In this document: positions 19,200 to 28,501 of the stretch, one piece after another
Position numbering within the stretch: position 1 is the first letter of the stretch
Layout of the letters: the number at the start of each line of letters is the position of its first letter
Virus record (IMG/VR): IMGVR_UViG_3300032240_002557
Span: 1 to 64,000 of that record
From: a virus
Strand: one strand, 5' to 3'
Length of the DNA stretch: 64,000 nucleotides
Notes under the pieces: model-generated
The model's input: the letters and a program-made list of their open reading frames with translations, nothing else
Database searches by the model: none
Told to the model about the DNA's origin: nothing
Translations under genes and position numbers: made by a program

Positions 19200-21050
19200 T
19201 TATTTGTATGTTGCACTATTTTGAGCTGTCTTTGAAAGCCCTTTACCTGTAACATCTTTTGTTATTGCATCGCTACCACTAACCGCTCCAGTAAATACAT
19301 TTCTAGCTTGATCTGTTCTGTTAATTTTACCAAGATATAATCTACCGTTACCCCTGTTAAAGATGCTTTCAAAGTCTCCTTTATGCCTTTGTCTTGCTGG
19401 TTTCATAGTGTATTTAGCAGTCATTTCTGTTGGAAAATCGTCTGGACCTAATACATCATTGAATTTAATACTTACCCCAGTACAGATCAAATTACCTATC
19501 ATAGCGATTGGATTAAGTGGATTACCAACAACAACGTGCCATTCCCCGGTAGGATACCCAGATAACATAACAGGTTCGTAATAAAGATCCTGAAGAAGTC
19601 CAGATGTCATAGCTGCGCTTATTGTTTTATATAGCTTACCATCTTTGTTTATAGGAACACCTTTTGCTAATCCTGATAACTCATCCTTCGTTTTCTGAAC
19701 ATCACCTTTTAAACTTTCTATTTTAGCTTTCATTTCTTCGCTAAATTTTATTTTTAAAAGATCATTGATAAATCCAACTGGATCTAAAATACTTTTTACG
19801 TATTGATCAGCTCCTCCCGGAAATCCTAAGCCTTGCTTTTGACTGCCAACTATTAATTGGGGTGAAAGAAAAGTACCATAGTCTGTTCCAATGCTTAGAA
19901 GATTTGCAAATAAATCTATAAAAAGCATTCTACTATTAACCATACCAACACTAGTTAGACTGTATTTAAAAGTCAAGCTAAATTCAGCACTACCTCCACT
20001 AAACCCTTGGTTTCTTACCTGCATTTCGCTAACAGTATTCACATCAACAAAAAGTCTATTGCTTAACGGACCACCTGCTGCAGTCATCTTGTCAAAAAGA
20101 TTCCTATTAAGTCTAAGTCTAACATTATCAGGATCTGTGTATATTCCAGCCAGATTGCTTATACCTGTTAAATCCTTACTTAATTCCGGCCCAATCATTA
20201 CTTCTAAAAACTTAGCATAGTTTGTTCCCATAATACCCGGATCGTTTCCTTTGGCTTCTAATTTCTTATCTTGCTGAACAGATCTCCAGTTAAGTCCGTT
20301 AGTCACACCAAGTATTGATGTTAAATCATTATCAGTTCCAGTTCCAAAGTATGTAACAGCTTGAGCAACGGGTAATGCTGCACCGTCCTGTATCATTTGC
20401 TGTCTAGTTATAGGGCTTGCTAAATCTTTTTCAAATGGTTGTAAATTACCCCCGGAGCTCTTAACTTCTATTCTTGGTCCTCTGGTAGGAACCCTCAAGT
20501 TATCCATCACTGGCGTTGGAAATCTTCTAAGAGTGATCATTCTATTATTCGGTATAACCCCATAGTCTTTACAGAATATAAAATCTTTAACGTTATATGG
20601 CTGTGAGACGTAAGTACTATCAGGCTTTAAATATGCACCAGATTCTGTTGTTTCTTTTATGATAGAATGAGCGGTTGGATTTCTAGCAACATCGGGGGTT
20701 ACTATTTGATTATGCTCGTATTTTTCAGATAAATGATAAGTGAATTTCTCCTTTCCATCAAGAGATTTAGTGCTGTCACTTATGACATAATAATTAAAAA
20801 GGCCACTTCTTCCATCTTGCGAGTGCTGAGCTTCATAAAATAAAGAACCGGGTAATCTTGAAACAGCGCTGCTATAGTCCTCAAAAACACCATATTCTAG
20901 ATCAGAGCTCATTTTATAAATGTTATGCTCTGCCATGTATGATTTATCAAATTCTACCCCAGCAAACAACTTATCAGTTGTGGTCTGAACAGCAGGGGTG
21001 GTTTGATTCGGTGTTCCGGTTGTACTTACTACGCCTTCTTTTGTAGACAT
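19200..21050 (-). CDS. Large baseplate/tail tube-associated protein
   Basis: The 616-residue chain has a Thr/Gln-rich N-terminus, a beta-rich body, and a C-terminal third with HVVVGNPLNPIAMIGNLIC and LGPDDFPTEMTAKYTMKPAR, a strand-turn-strand pattern that looks like a tube or tube-cap domain. A predicted helical hairpin lies near residues 430-470. It begins the block of baseplate genes, 9 bases before the gp53-like gene. A variant promoter-like box, GGAATATATA, lies about 20 bases upstream of its ATG. I cannot name a T4 counterpart; gp48-like tube cap is a guess. Confidence 0.45.
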   Translation of the reverse strand: MSTKEGVVSTTGTPNQTTPAVQTTTDKLFAGVEFDKSYMAEHNIYKMSSDLEYGVFEDYSSAVSRLPGSLFYEAQHSQDGRSGLFNYYVISDSTKSLDGKEKFTYHLSEKYEHNQIVTPDVARNPTAHSIIKETTESGAYLKPDSTYVSQPYNVKDFIFCKDYGVIPNNRMITLRRFPTPVMDNLRVPTRGPRIEVKSSGGNLQPFEKDLASPITRQQMIQDGAALPVAQAVTYFGTGTDNDLTSILGVTNGLNWRSVQQDKKLEAKGNDPGIMGTNYAKFLEVMIGPELSKDLTGISNLAGIYTDPDNVRLRLNRNLFDKMTAAGGPLSNRLFVDVNTVSEMQVRNQGFSGGSAEFSLTFKYSLTSVGMVNSRMLFIDLFANLLSIGTDYGTFLSPQLIVGSQKQGLGFPGGADQYVKSILDPVGFINDLLKIKFSEEMKAKIESLKGDVQKTKDELSGLAKGVPINKDGKLYKTISAAMTSGLLQDLYYEPVMLSGYPTGEWHVVVGNPLNPIAMIGNLICTGVSIKFNDVLGPDDFPTEMTAKYTMKPARQRHKGDFESIFNRGNGRLYLGKINRTDQARNVFTGAVSGSDAITKDVTGKGLSKTAQNSATYK

Positions 21051-21100
21051 TGGACTTTAATTATTCAATTATATATTCCAAACTGTCAAGGGCGGTAAAA

Positions 21101-21442
21101 CTAGATGCTATAGATTTCTATTTGAACAGGTGTAATCTTAAATTCGCTCATCATTTCTTTGAACGATCTGATCGAATTTCTGCTAGGTTCTTTAATTGTA
21201 ATGTAAACCTGGTCTATTTTAGAGGACTTAAATGATTCTATTTTCTTAATAATCATTTGATTTAGGATCCAATACTGGATATCACTAAGCTCCTTACCCT
21301 GCCCAAAATTCTCATTGATTATTTTGGTTACGTCTATATAGGACACTTTTTCGTTATCAGGAAGCGATTTTTTAATCTCTCTATAAGAAAGCGACGTTAA
21401 ATGTATTTTAAGGGAATTTTTTTTAGTCTTGATTTTCTCCAC
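21101..21442 (-). CDS. Small protein of unknown function
   Basis: This 113-residue protein is Lys/Ile/Ser-rich, predicted alpha/beta, with no known motif. Its start overlaps the end of the preceding 110-residue gene by 20 bases, which supports translation in the same operon, and it is followed after 50 bases by the tube-associated gene. A role as an assembly factor of the tail is possible from position only. Confidence 0.5.
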   Translation of the reverse strand: MEKIKTKKNSLKIHLTSLSYREIKKSLPDNEKVSYIDVTKIINENFGQGKELSDIQYWILNQMIIKKIESFKSSKIDQVYITIKEPSRNSIRSFKEMMSEFKITPVQIEIYSI

Positions 21443-21755
21443 CTATTGGTTGTATATTTTCTTCTTCAACAGTTACTGCTGTTTCAGTTGATGCCTCCGG
21501 CGTTTCTTCAAGTTTTTCTTCAATTGTTTCTTCTAATGGTTGATTTAAAAAAGCAGGAACAAGTTCTTCTTCAAATTGCCCTGGATTAAGTCTTGCATTT
21601 TCTTGATTCTGTAAATGGTATAAATGAATTTGTTTTCCTAATTCTTGTGCTCTTGCTATTCTCTCTGAATATTCTTTTAGTGATTCTTTTTTCTTAGTTA
21701 GGCCAAATTGTCTGGCAAGAGCTCTTCTTTCTCTTCTGGATGGAAAGTTATTCAT
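21423..21755 (-). CDS. Small protein with basic N-terminus and acidic C-terminus
   Basis: The 110 residues split in two: a basic helical N-terminus (about residues 1-50, with RRERRALARQFG) and a C-terminal half very rich in Glu, Thr and Pro that is probably disordered. No family is recognised. Such charge-split small proteins occur as scaffolds or chaperones, and its place before the tail genes would allow a tail-assembly chaperone, but nothing in the sequence proves this. It ends overlapping the next gene by 20 bases. Confidence 0.5.
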   Translation of the reverse strand: MNNFPSRRERRALARQFGLTKKKESLKEYSERIARAQELGKQIHLYHLQNQENARLNPGQFEEELVPAFLNQPLEETIEEKLEETPEASTETAVTVEEENIQPIGGENQD

Positions 21756-21771
21756 AAATGGGGGTTTGTTT

Positions 21772-22290
21772 TTAGATTAATTTATTTTGGAATAATTTTA
21801 AAAATAAACAAGAGATTAATGCATCATCGTTGTTTATTGCATCGTTTATTGGGTAAAGTTTAAATTTACTGTCTTTTTCTTCCTCCGATCCATCTCCTAG
21901 TTTACGATCTCTGTCTAATCCTGTCACGTCTACACCGAATGCTGGGTTGCCATTATAGATCAATTTTGAAGTTTGAATGTTTCCTAAAAAATCCCATTTA
22001 TCTGTATCGTTAACTTCATAACCAGATTCTTCAAATAATTCTCTTTTAGCAGTTGCTAGTATATCAACGTCTTTATCTTCAGGGGATCCCGTAATAACTG
22101 TAATAGTCATTTTTTCTTCCTTGGTAGCAGAAGGTTCTGAAATTAAACCTAATTCTTTAGGTGATCCAGAGCTGTCTGTAGTGTAGGGAAGAATAAGAAC
22201 CGAAGGATTTTTTTGTTTGATACCAATCCTGTCCTTAATTTCTATAACCTCTTCGTAATTATTCTGAAAAAGAATCTTGGGATCTGACAT
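21772..22290 (-). CDS. Nudix hydrolase
   Basis: Residues 68-91 contain a Nudix box: a Gly followed by an acidic loop (SPEDKD), then ATAKRELFEESGY, which matches the catalytic REUXEEXGU core exactly (R83, E84, E87, E88, G90). The upstream half of the box has an Asp where Glu is usual and one extra residue, so it is slightly irregular. Nudix enzymes split nucleoside diphosphates linked to another group (nucleotide sugars, NADH, RNA caps, oxidised nucleotides); T4 has NudE. The substrate cannot be read here. An insertion rich in Glu/Asp lies near residue 135. The start overlaps the end of the preceding gene by 32 bases. Confidence 0.75.
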   Translation of the reverse strand: MSDPKILFQNNYEEVIEIKDRIGIKQKNPSVLILPYTTDSSGSPKELGLISEPSATKEEKMTITVITGSPEDKDVDILATAKRELFEESGYEVNDTDKWDFLGNIQTSKLIYNGNPAFGVDVTGLDRDRKLGDGSEEEKDSKFKLYPINDAINNDDALISCLFLKLFQNKLI

Positions 22291-22876
22291 TTTTTGGTGG
22301 TGTAGTATTTTTTTGCTTTTTATATATATCCTTTATAGATTCCCTCAGGGATTGGCGGACTACCTCTATATCTAGGTCTTTTGTAACATATTCTAGAATG
22401 TCTTTTTCAGCATCATCAAAAGAACTCATTAAAACATCCCATAAGCTTTTAGGTGGTAGGTTTATGCTCAATTTCAAATCAACATCCACCCAATTAACCT
22501 TTTGCTTAGCAAGAAGGGAAAAGATTGGGCTTTCTTCGTTTATTACTGTTTGGATCGGTCTAGTATCTCTTGGCATTACTCCTCTTGATGCTTCTTCTGT
22601 TACAGGGTGTTGTATAGTAGCTTGATTGATGCGATCTTCAAATCCCCTTTCTACCCTAATCATATATTCATCTAAAAGATCTAAGGATATTCTACTCTTA
22701 TCAGTGAATACCATAAATTTTTTATTGCCTTCCTCTATTAGGTCAGCATAGTGCTGAACTAAAGAAAGATTATCTCCTTTGATCCATTGATAGGAAAAGT
22801 TACTATATTCTTCTTTTAGTTCTGATAAATCTTTATCTGTCATGATATGGAATATTTTTTTTAAGCTTTTAAACAT
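22259..22876 (-). CDS. Hypothetical protein, 205 residues
   Basis: No family recognised. The chain is mostly helical, acidic in the middle, and ends in a Lys/Asn/Ser-rich tail. Two starts are possible, ATG 22876 and ATG 22843 (MTDKDLSE); neither has a convincing ribosome-binding site. It begins the minus-strand operon that leads into the tail genes and diverges from the plus-strand gene at 22956. A segment INLPPKSLWDVLMSSFDDAEKD near residue 140 looks like an ordered helical domain. Confidence 0.5.
   Translation of the reverse strand: MFKSLKKIFHIMTDKDLSELKEEYSNFSYQWIKGDNLSLVQHYADLIEEGNKKFMVFTDKSRISLDLLDEYMIRVERGFEDRINQATIQHPVTEEASRGVMPRDTRPIQTVINEESPIFSLLAKQKVNWVDVDLKLSINLPPKSLWDVLMSSFDDAEKDILEYVTKDLDIEVVRQSLRESIKDIYKKQKNTTPPKNVRSQDSFSE
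22323..22331 (-). promoter_or_regulatory. GGATATATA box upstream of the Nudix gene
   Basis: An exact copy of the GGATATATA element, read on the minus strand, lies 32 nt before the Nudix start and inside the end of the preceding gene. The spacing is longer than for the other copies (13-20 nt), so function here is doubtful. Confidence 0.3.
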
Positions 22877-22955
22877 TCTTTAAATGGAGTTTTGCTTTCA
22901 TGCAATTGATTATAGATCGTGGGAAAATAATTATTTCGAGAATATATAAAAGAAT

Positions 22956-23519
22956 ATGAAGCTACCTAAAAAATACCTGACAAAAAACCCTAATGTCATG
23001 AAAAGGGAAATTAAAAAACATGGGGATAAAGAGGATAATGATTCTTCTGCATATGGTCCATGGGATGCTGATTATAAATCAAGAAAAGCGGGAAAAGGTA
23101 AACCAGTAGAAACAAAACCAAGCAAATACACATCTAAATACAAGAAGATGTATGGTGAAAGTTTAGAAATACCAGATTTTAAAGGATTTATGGAAGCTAT
23201 AGAAATAGCAGCATGGGAAGTTTACGACGAGCTTAAAGAATCAGAGGATATCAATGAGGGTGTTGATTCCCCATCCAGCCCCGTGAATAAAGCACTTAAG
23301 AATAAATCAGATAAGACCAGATTTCCATTAGGTATACTTAAACAGGTTTGGAAAAGAGGATACGCTGCCTGGAAAAACGGTCATATTCCAGGAACAACCC
23401 CACAGCAATGGGCAATGGCTAGAGTTAATTCATTTGTAACTGGTGGTAAGACGACTAAAATGGGAGATAAAGCTTTATACCAAAGGGGCAAGGCTAATAA
23501 GAAAAAGAAAAAAAAATAA
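22956..23519 (+). CDS. DUF5824-like phage protein, candidate internal head protein
   Basis: Residues 120-165 read GILKQVWKRGYAAWKNGHIPG followed by TTPQQWAMARVNSF, the signature of the DUF5824-type proteins found in T4-like cyanophages and relatives (a short basic helix, GH-x-PG, then QWAMARVNSF). Their function is unknown. An INE-G sequence at residues 99-102 fits a prohead protease site, which would separate a basic N-terminal half from this domain. The C-terminus is an almost pure Lys tail. Start ATG 22956 has AGAATATATAA about 10 bases upstream, a variant of the promoter box. First of three plus-strand genes. Confidence 0.65.
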   Translation: MKLPKKYLTKNPNVMKREIKKHGDKEDNDSSAYGPWDADYKSRKAGKGKPVETKPSKYTSKYKKMYGESLEIPDFKGFMEAIEIAAWEVYDELKESEDINEGVDSPSSPVNKALKNKSDKTRFPLGILKQVWKRGYAAWKNGHIPGTTPQQWAMARVNSFVTGGKTTKMGDKALYQRGKANKKKKKK

Positions 23520-23525
23520 TATTAT

Positions 23526-24932
23526 ATGTTAAAATTTATTAAACTATTTGAAGAGTTTTCAAAAATGCAGTTTCCTGAATTCTCTATGCCAAATTCTTAT
23601 GAATTACCTAAAGGGCTTTCTGAAAAAGGCATCTATGTTCTTCAATTAAACGAGGTACCTGATAATGATTGGTATATTCTAGCGGATTATGAAACGATTA
23701 AAAAAATATACAAAGCGTTGAATATTTATTTAATAGCAGAAGAAATAGAAGGGTATTATGATATTTTTTATGGAAACAACACGAGGGAAGAGGTTATTAG
23801 TAGAAAACAAAAGATAGAAAGAAGCTTTGAGATAAGAATAGTAGCAGAAGCATATAAAGACGGAGGTCCTTACTGGGTATATTTTGGAAAGCAAGAGGAC
23901 TGGAGCTTAGCACAATTAAAGGACATAGCAGCAAGCTGCCAGGTTTGCGGAATTGAGCCAAGAAAGGATTCCCTGGTTCCGGGGGATTCAAAGAAGAATG
24001 ATTCAGGAGAACAAAGGTTAATAATTTTTGATCAAAATAGGGAACTGAACTTAACTCCTTTATACTTTGATAGTAAAACCAAGTGGGATCAATTTTACGG
24101 AAAGAAGGATGAAAATAATTTGGACATGGCTTTTTATGTTAAATTTGAAAAACCTTCCCTTTTTATGGATAACGTACACCCCGGGGATACGGCCCAGTAT
24201 GACTACAGATTCCTGGATAAATTTTTGGTTAATCCGTCAGCTCTTATTAATCTTCTGAAAAGAGGATATGAATATCTAGACACTGTGGCGGAGGAGATAA
24301 AAGACCGAAATAATAGAGAGGATTTTATTTCTTCTGTGATGTCAGCACTCGTAGATGTGGGTGTTTCTGCGAACGTACTCAGTTTTATATCTTCCAAATT
24401 ACAGGCAAAAGAAGATTACGAATCGGGTGAATTAGTAAATTATTATAGAATTCCTGTCACAAGCAAGGTAAGACGGATGTTAGACTGGAGCGGTAAGAAT
24501 TTTTCAAAAGAATATGATGCACATCAAGGATCATTCCATTTGGGGGTTATTGATGATCGAAAAATATTAGATTATATTATAAGTAATCTTCCAGAAAAAT
24601 CTAGCGATATAATAGATCTCATTAATTCCAAACCAGACTCATATTTTAATGCCCTTGGAAATTATTATGCTGAAGCTAAGTTAAATGGTGAGGAAACTGT
24701 TTCAGGGCAGAGAATGAAAGAGATCTTGAATTATAATGTATATCTAATAGATTATAAAAATATAGAGAATGCTACATTTAAGAAAGTAGAGAATATGGAC
24801 TTTAGTGATTTTAACGATCAAACAAATTGTATTTTTGAGGTAGGAATATTAGATGATATTTCATACGATTACATTAAGACAATAGATCCACTAGATCTTT
24901 ACATCTCTATATTTTATGGATTTAAAAAATAA
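23526..24932 (+). CDS. Hypothetical protein with a capsid-targeting-like N-terminus
   Basis: This 468-residue protein matches no family I know. The first 14 residues, MLKFIKLFEEFSKM, resemble the short amphipathic leader of T4 internal head proteins (MKTYQEFIAE). The body has aromatic, mixed alpha/beta sequence with a CQVCG pair near residue 140 and a DNLxDN-like acidic middle. It starts 6 bases after the previous gene and ends 8 bases before the next. It may be a packaged protein; an effector or toxin-like role cannot be excluded or shown. Confidence 0.5.
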   Translation: MLKFIKLFEEFSKMQFPEFSMPNSYELPKGLSEKGIYVLQLNEVPDNDWYILADYETIKKIYKALNIYLIAEEIEGYYDIFYGNNTREEVISRKQKIERSFEIRIVAEAYKDGGPYWVYFGKQEDWSLAQLKDIAASCQVCGIEPRKDSLVPGDSKKNDSGEQRLIIFDQNRELNLTPLYFDSKTKWDQFYGKKDENNLDMAFYVKFEKPSLFMDNVHPGDTAQYDYRFLDKFLVNPSALINLLKRGYEYLDTVAEEIKDRNNREDFISSVMSALVDVGVSANVLSFISSKLQAKEDYESGELVNYYRIPVTSKVRRMLDWSGKNFSKEYDAHQGSFHLGVIDDRKILDYIISNLPEKSSDIIDLINSKPDSYFNALGNYYAEAKLNGEETVSGQRMKEILNYNVYLIDYKNIENATFKKVENMDFSDFNDQTNCIFEVGILDDISYDYIKTIDPLDLYISIFYGFKK

Positions 24933-24940
24933 AAGGAGTA

Positions 24941-25174
24941 ATGGAAAAATACGGATATAAAAACATCAGCACAAGAAGCGAATTTGAACAAGCTTCAGCA
25001 AAAGACGGTAGTCATTCTTTTTCTTATAACTCTGGAGATCATGTAGGTAATTACGGATTTATTAATTGGGGCGATCAGAATCAATGGGGATCACCGGGTC
25101 AATCTAAATATTCGGTTAAGACTGTAGATCAATTACTAAATGCGGGTAAAACTGTTTCAGAAACTTCTAAATAA
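24941..25174 (+). CDS. Small Gly/Ser/Asn-rich protein
   Basis: This 77-residue protein, rich in Gly, Ser, Asn and aromatic residues, has no recognised domain. A purine run AAAAGGAG stands 2 bases before the ATG, closer than an ideal ribosome-binding site. Its last 8 bases overlap the end of the convergent glycosyltransferase gene. It may be the last gene of the short plus-strand operon. Confidence 0.45.
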   Translation: MEKYGYKNISTRSEFEQASAKDGSHSFSYNSGDHVGNYGFINWGDQNQWGSPGQSKYSVKTVDQLLNAGKTVSETSK

Positions 25175-26552
25175 AATCTCTAATTCTTTGATCTAATATT
25201 ACGTCTGCTTCTTCAACGTTTTGCATTCTTCCATGAAAACCAAAACATGTTCCGAGTGTGTGAAATTCATCAATCTTATTTTCAACACCAAAGATTTTAG
25301 CAAGTTCTAATGGAGCTATTTTTAATCCAGATACTAATAATTCTTTTCTGTTATTTACTACTAGGAGATAATCCTCATTCCCACCTGGGTACCACTCAAG
25401 TGTTTTTCCAAATTCAAGAAGTTTTTTACTTCGAAGAGAAATGCCGCCACTACCCACTTCCGCATTAGGGATTCCGAGCGGAGGTTCAGGCCAAGGACAT
25501 CCAATGTAGTCATAATTAAAAAATTCATCTGTCCAAAATTCAGGATTTAAAGGATATCCATCATCTTGGAATGTTAAGCAAAAATCAGTATTAATGTAAT
25601 TAGGAAGGTTATAAATTATGAATTTATTATATTCTTCATAGGATACAGGATCTATTTTTATATGTTTAATTCCTTCTATTCCAGGATCAAAAGGACTTAC
25701 AAATATAATTTCTGCAAATTCAAATCTTTCTTTAAGATATTTAAAGATTTTTTTATATCTATTAGGAATATAATAATCCTTAATTTTTTCTTCAGGTCTA
25801 CCCTCCATACAAAAAGCAGTCACATTAGGAAGTTTTAATTTTTTAATTTCCAGCAATGGATCGTAATTAAGATTATTAATCTTCTCCTTAATGAAAGATT
25901 CTGCTATTTCTAATAATCCATAATTTCTGCCATGAAATCCAAAGCATCTATACAGATTATGAGCTTCGTCAATAGGTTGTTCAACTGCAAATATTCTTGC
26001 AACATCTAACGGAGCTATTTTAATTCCAGCATCTATAGTTTTTTTCCTTCTACTTCTTAGAACAAAGCTGTCCTCGTTTTCACCGTTATGATAAGGCAGG
26101 GTTGAACAGTATTTTAAATATTTTTTACTTCTTAAAGAGAATCCCCCGCCTCCAACCTTTTCTATATTACCGCCTGCAAATAAACTATCAGGCCAAGGTG
26201 TTCCTATGTAATCATAATTAAAGAAACGATCGTCCCATAAATCTGGATTGACTATAAATCCATCATCTTGAAATATTAGGCAGTAATCTGTATCAATGTA
26301 ATTATGTAATTGATATAAACAAAATTTACTATACTCTTTATGAGTCATAGTATTATGAGAAATGAACTTAACCCCCGGTGCTTCAAATTTAAAATTACCA
26401 ATAATCTTAATATCACCAAAATCTATGAATTTTTGCATGAAAGATACTATTAACTTATATCTCTCCCTAGCGCCTAATTGTATATCAAGATGATCATCAG
26501 GTCGTGCGTCTATGCATATTGCGGTAACTCTTCTAAGATCTAGCTTTTTCAT
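25167..26552 (-). CDS. Tandem-duplicated DUF5672-type glycosyltransferase
   Basis: Two similar halves can be seen, about residues 1-215 and 225-461. Each has CLIFQDDG/CLTFQDDG with the acidic metal-binding pair, then NPDLW or NPEFW, FFNYDYIG and PW, then a VG-GGGFSLRSKK or VGSGGISLRSKK strand, and ends with CFGFHGR. This is the pattern of DUF5672, a GT-A-like glycosyltransferase family usually found as a single domain. Both halves keep the QDDG and HGR elements, so both may be active, perhaps adding two sugars. It is the last gene of the sugar operon, one base from gmd. Confidence 0.75.
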   Translation of the reverse strand: MKKLDLRRVTAICIDARPDDHLDIQLGARERYKLIVSFMQKFIDFGDIKIIGNFKFEAPGVKFISHNTMTHKEYSKFCLYQLHNYIDTDYCLIFQDDGFIVNPDLWDDRFFNYDYIGTPWPDSLFAGGNIEKVGGGGFSLRSKKYLKYCSTLPYHNGENEDSFVLRSRRKKTIDAGIKIAPLDVARIFAVEQPIDEAHNLYRCFGFHGRNYGLLEIAESFIKEKINNLNYDPLLEIKKLKLPNVTAFCMEGRPEEKIKDYYIPNRYKKIFKYLKERFEFAEIIFVSPFDPGIEGIKHIKIDPVSYEEYNKFIIYNLPNYINTDFCLTFQDDGYPLNPEFWTDEFFNYDYIGCPWPEPPLGIPNAEVGSGGISLRSKKLLEFGKTLEWYPGGNEDYLLVVNNRKELLVSGLKIAPLELAKIFGVENKIDEFHTLGTCFGFHGRMQNVEEADVILDQRIRDFI

Positions 26553-27557
26553 TTACTTAAGAGATTCTGCTATCATCTCATCAAATATATCTGATAGAGA
26601 TAATTTTGGTTCCCAATGTAACACCTCTTTTGCTTTAGAAGCATCACCTTGTAGGAGTTCAACTTCAGCTGGTCTATAATATTTAGGATCTATTCCTATA
26701 ATAATTCTACCTGTAGATTTATCTATACCTATTTCTCTTTCGCCTCCGCCTTTCCAATCAAGATCAATTCCTAGTTTATCACAAACTATATTAACCATCT
26801 CTTTAATAGAATAGGTCTTGCCTGTAGCTAGCACAAAATCTTCTGGAGATTCTAGTTGTAACATCCTCCACATGCCTTCTACGTATTCTTTTGCATGCCC
26901 TATATCTCTTCTAGCTGAAAGATTACCCAATGTTAGTATATCGACCTTTCCTTTCTTGATCTGACAAAGCGAATCAATAATTTTCTTCTCAACAAAATTT
27001 TCACCTCTGCGGGGAGATGTGTGATTGAAAAGAATTCCGTTGCATGCAAATAAATTATAGGATTCTCTATAGTTCTTAACAATCCAATATCCGTATAATT
27101 TAGCAACACCATAAGGGGATCTAGGATAAAATGGGGTTGTTTCTCTCTGAGGTGTTTCCTGAACTTTTCCATAAAGTTCAGAGGTAGAAGCTTGGTATAA
27201 TTTAGAATTTGGAGAATGTGTTCTGATTGCTTCTAAAACATTTAAAGTTCCCATCGCATCTACTTGCCCTGTATAATTAGGAATGTCAAAAGAGATTTTA
27301 ACATGGCTCTGTGCACCTAGATTGTAAATCTCATCAGGTTTTAATTCTGAAATTATATGAGACACGTTTCCCGAATCTGTTAAATCCATATAATGTCTTT
27401 TAAAATTAGGATGTTCCCTGAAATGCTCTATCCTTCCAGAATTAAAAGATGATGATCTTCTGATTGTACCATGCACATCATATCCTTTATCTAGAAGTAA
27501 TTCAGCTAAATAAGATCCATCTTGTCCATTTACCCCTGTTATTAAAGCTCTTTTCAT
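26553..27557 (-). CDS. gmd: GDP-mannose 4,6-dehydratase
   Basis: A short-chain dehydrogenase of 334 residues, near the usual ~345-370. Near the N-terminus is [15 protein letters not shown] (residues 8-22), the GxxGxxG NAD(P) site in the form typical of GMD; the Ser-Thr pair at 124-125 and Tyr149-x-x-x-Lys153 ([12 protein letters not shown]) complete the catalytic set; [12 protein letters not shown] and [13 protein letters not shown] are GMD-specific. It turns GDP-D-mannose into GDP-4-keto-6-deoxymannose. The stop of the upstream fucose synthase overlaps its start by 4 bases. Phage copies exist but are uncommon. Confidence 0.95.
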   Translation of the reverse strand: MKRALITGVNGQDGSYLAELLLDKGYDVHGTIRRSSSFNSGRIEHFREHPNFKRHYMDLTDSGNVSHIISELKPDEIYNLGAQSHVKISFDIPNYTGQVDAMGTLNVLEAIRTHSPNSKLYQASTSELYGKVQETPQRETTPFYPRSPYGVAKLYGYWIVKNYRESYNLFACNGILFNHTSPRRGENFVEKKIIDSLCQIKKGKVDILTLGNLSARRDIGHAKEYVEGMWRMLQLESPEDFVLATGKTYSIKEMVNIVCDKLGIDLDWKGGGEREIGIDKSTGRIIIGIDPKYYRPAEVELLQGDASKAKEVLHWEPKLSLSDIFDEMIAESLK

Positions 27558-28489
27558 TTTCTAATTTTATCTTTATTATCCCAATACCATTTTACTGTTT
27601 CAGCTATTCCTGTTTCCAAAGAAAAATTAGGTTTCCATCCCATTGAATTAATCTTGGAATTATCCATTACTTTTCTAGGTGTTCCGTCCAATCCTTCCGT
27701 GTCAAATAGAATTTCTCCTCTATAATCAATCACGTGTGCAATAATACCAGCTAGATCTTTTATTGTCACTTCCGATCCGCTTCCTAAATTAATTAATCCA
27801 TATTCTAATTTATTGTTTTCTAATATATGAATAATACCATCAGCAAGATCATCAATATAAAGAAACTCTCTTAAAGGTTTTCCTGTTCCTAATAATTTAA
27901 GGGTCGGTTCATTATTATCTCTAGCAGTCTCTATTTTTCTAATCATTCCAGGAATAACATGTGATGCTTCAATATCAAAGTTATCTCCAGGTCCATACAG
28001 ATTACAAGGCATAACAGAGAAGTAATTCTTTCCGTATTGTTCTCTAATAGAATCGCACATTTGAATTCCAGCAATTTTTGCTAGAGCATAGGATTTATTA
28101 GTTTTCTCTAAAGGACCAGTTAATAGGTATTCCTCCTTAATCGGTTGTGGGCATTCTCTTGGATAAATGCACGAAGAACCAAGAAACAAAAAATTGCTAA
28201 CATCGCTTTCAAAAGCTGACATGATTACATTATTCTGGATAGTCAGATTTTCATAAAGAAATTCTGTTGGATATTTAGAATTTGCTACAATACCTCCAAC
28301 CCTTGCTGCTGCAAGAATTGCATACTCAACTCTGTTTTCAAAAAACCAATCAAGTACTTTCTCCCTATTAAATAGATCTAATTCTTTCCTAGTAGGTGCA
28401 TAGACATGATATTTTTCCTGATCTATCTTTTTTAAGATATTAGAACCAGCTAATCCAGTTGATCCGAATATTGCAATTTTCTTTTTCAT
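27554..28489 (-). CDS. fcl: GDP-L-fucose synthase
   Basis: The 311-residue protein has the Rossmann GSTGLAGS (residues 9-16), SSCIYP (105-110) and Tyr134-x-x-x-Lys138 (SYALAKIAG), and [12 protein letters not shown], all typical of GDP-4-keto-6-deoxymannose 3,5-epimerase/4-reductase (WcaG/Fcl). It gives GDP-L-fucose from the GMD product with NADPH. It overlaps gmd by 4 bases. With the GT10 enzyme upstream in the same operon, it completes a path from GDP-mannose to a fucosylated acceptor. Confidence 0.93.
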   Translation of the reverse strand: MKKKIAIFGSTGLAGSNILKKIDQEKYHVYAPTRKELDLFNREKVLDWFFENRVEYAILAAARVGGIVANSKYPTEFLYENLTIQNNVIMSAFESDVSNFLFLGSSCIYPRECPQPIKEEYLLTGPLEKTNKSYALAKIAGIQMCDSIREQYGKNYFSVMPCNLYGPGDNFDIEASHVIPGMIRKIETARDNNEPTLKLLGTGKPLREFLYIDDLADGIIHILENNKLEYGLINLGSGSEVTIKDLAGIIAHVIDYRGEILFDTEGLDGTPRKVMDNSKINSMGWKPNFSLETGIAETVKWYWDNKDKIRK

Positions 28490-28501
28490 CTAATTTATAT
28501 T

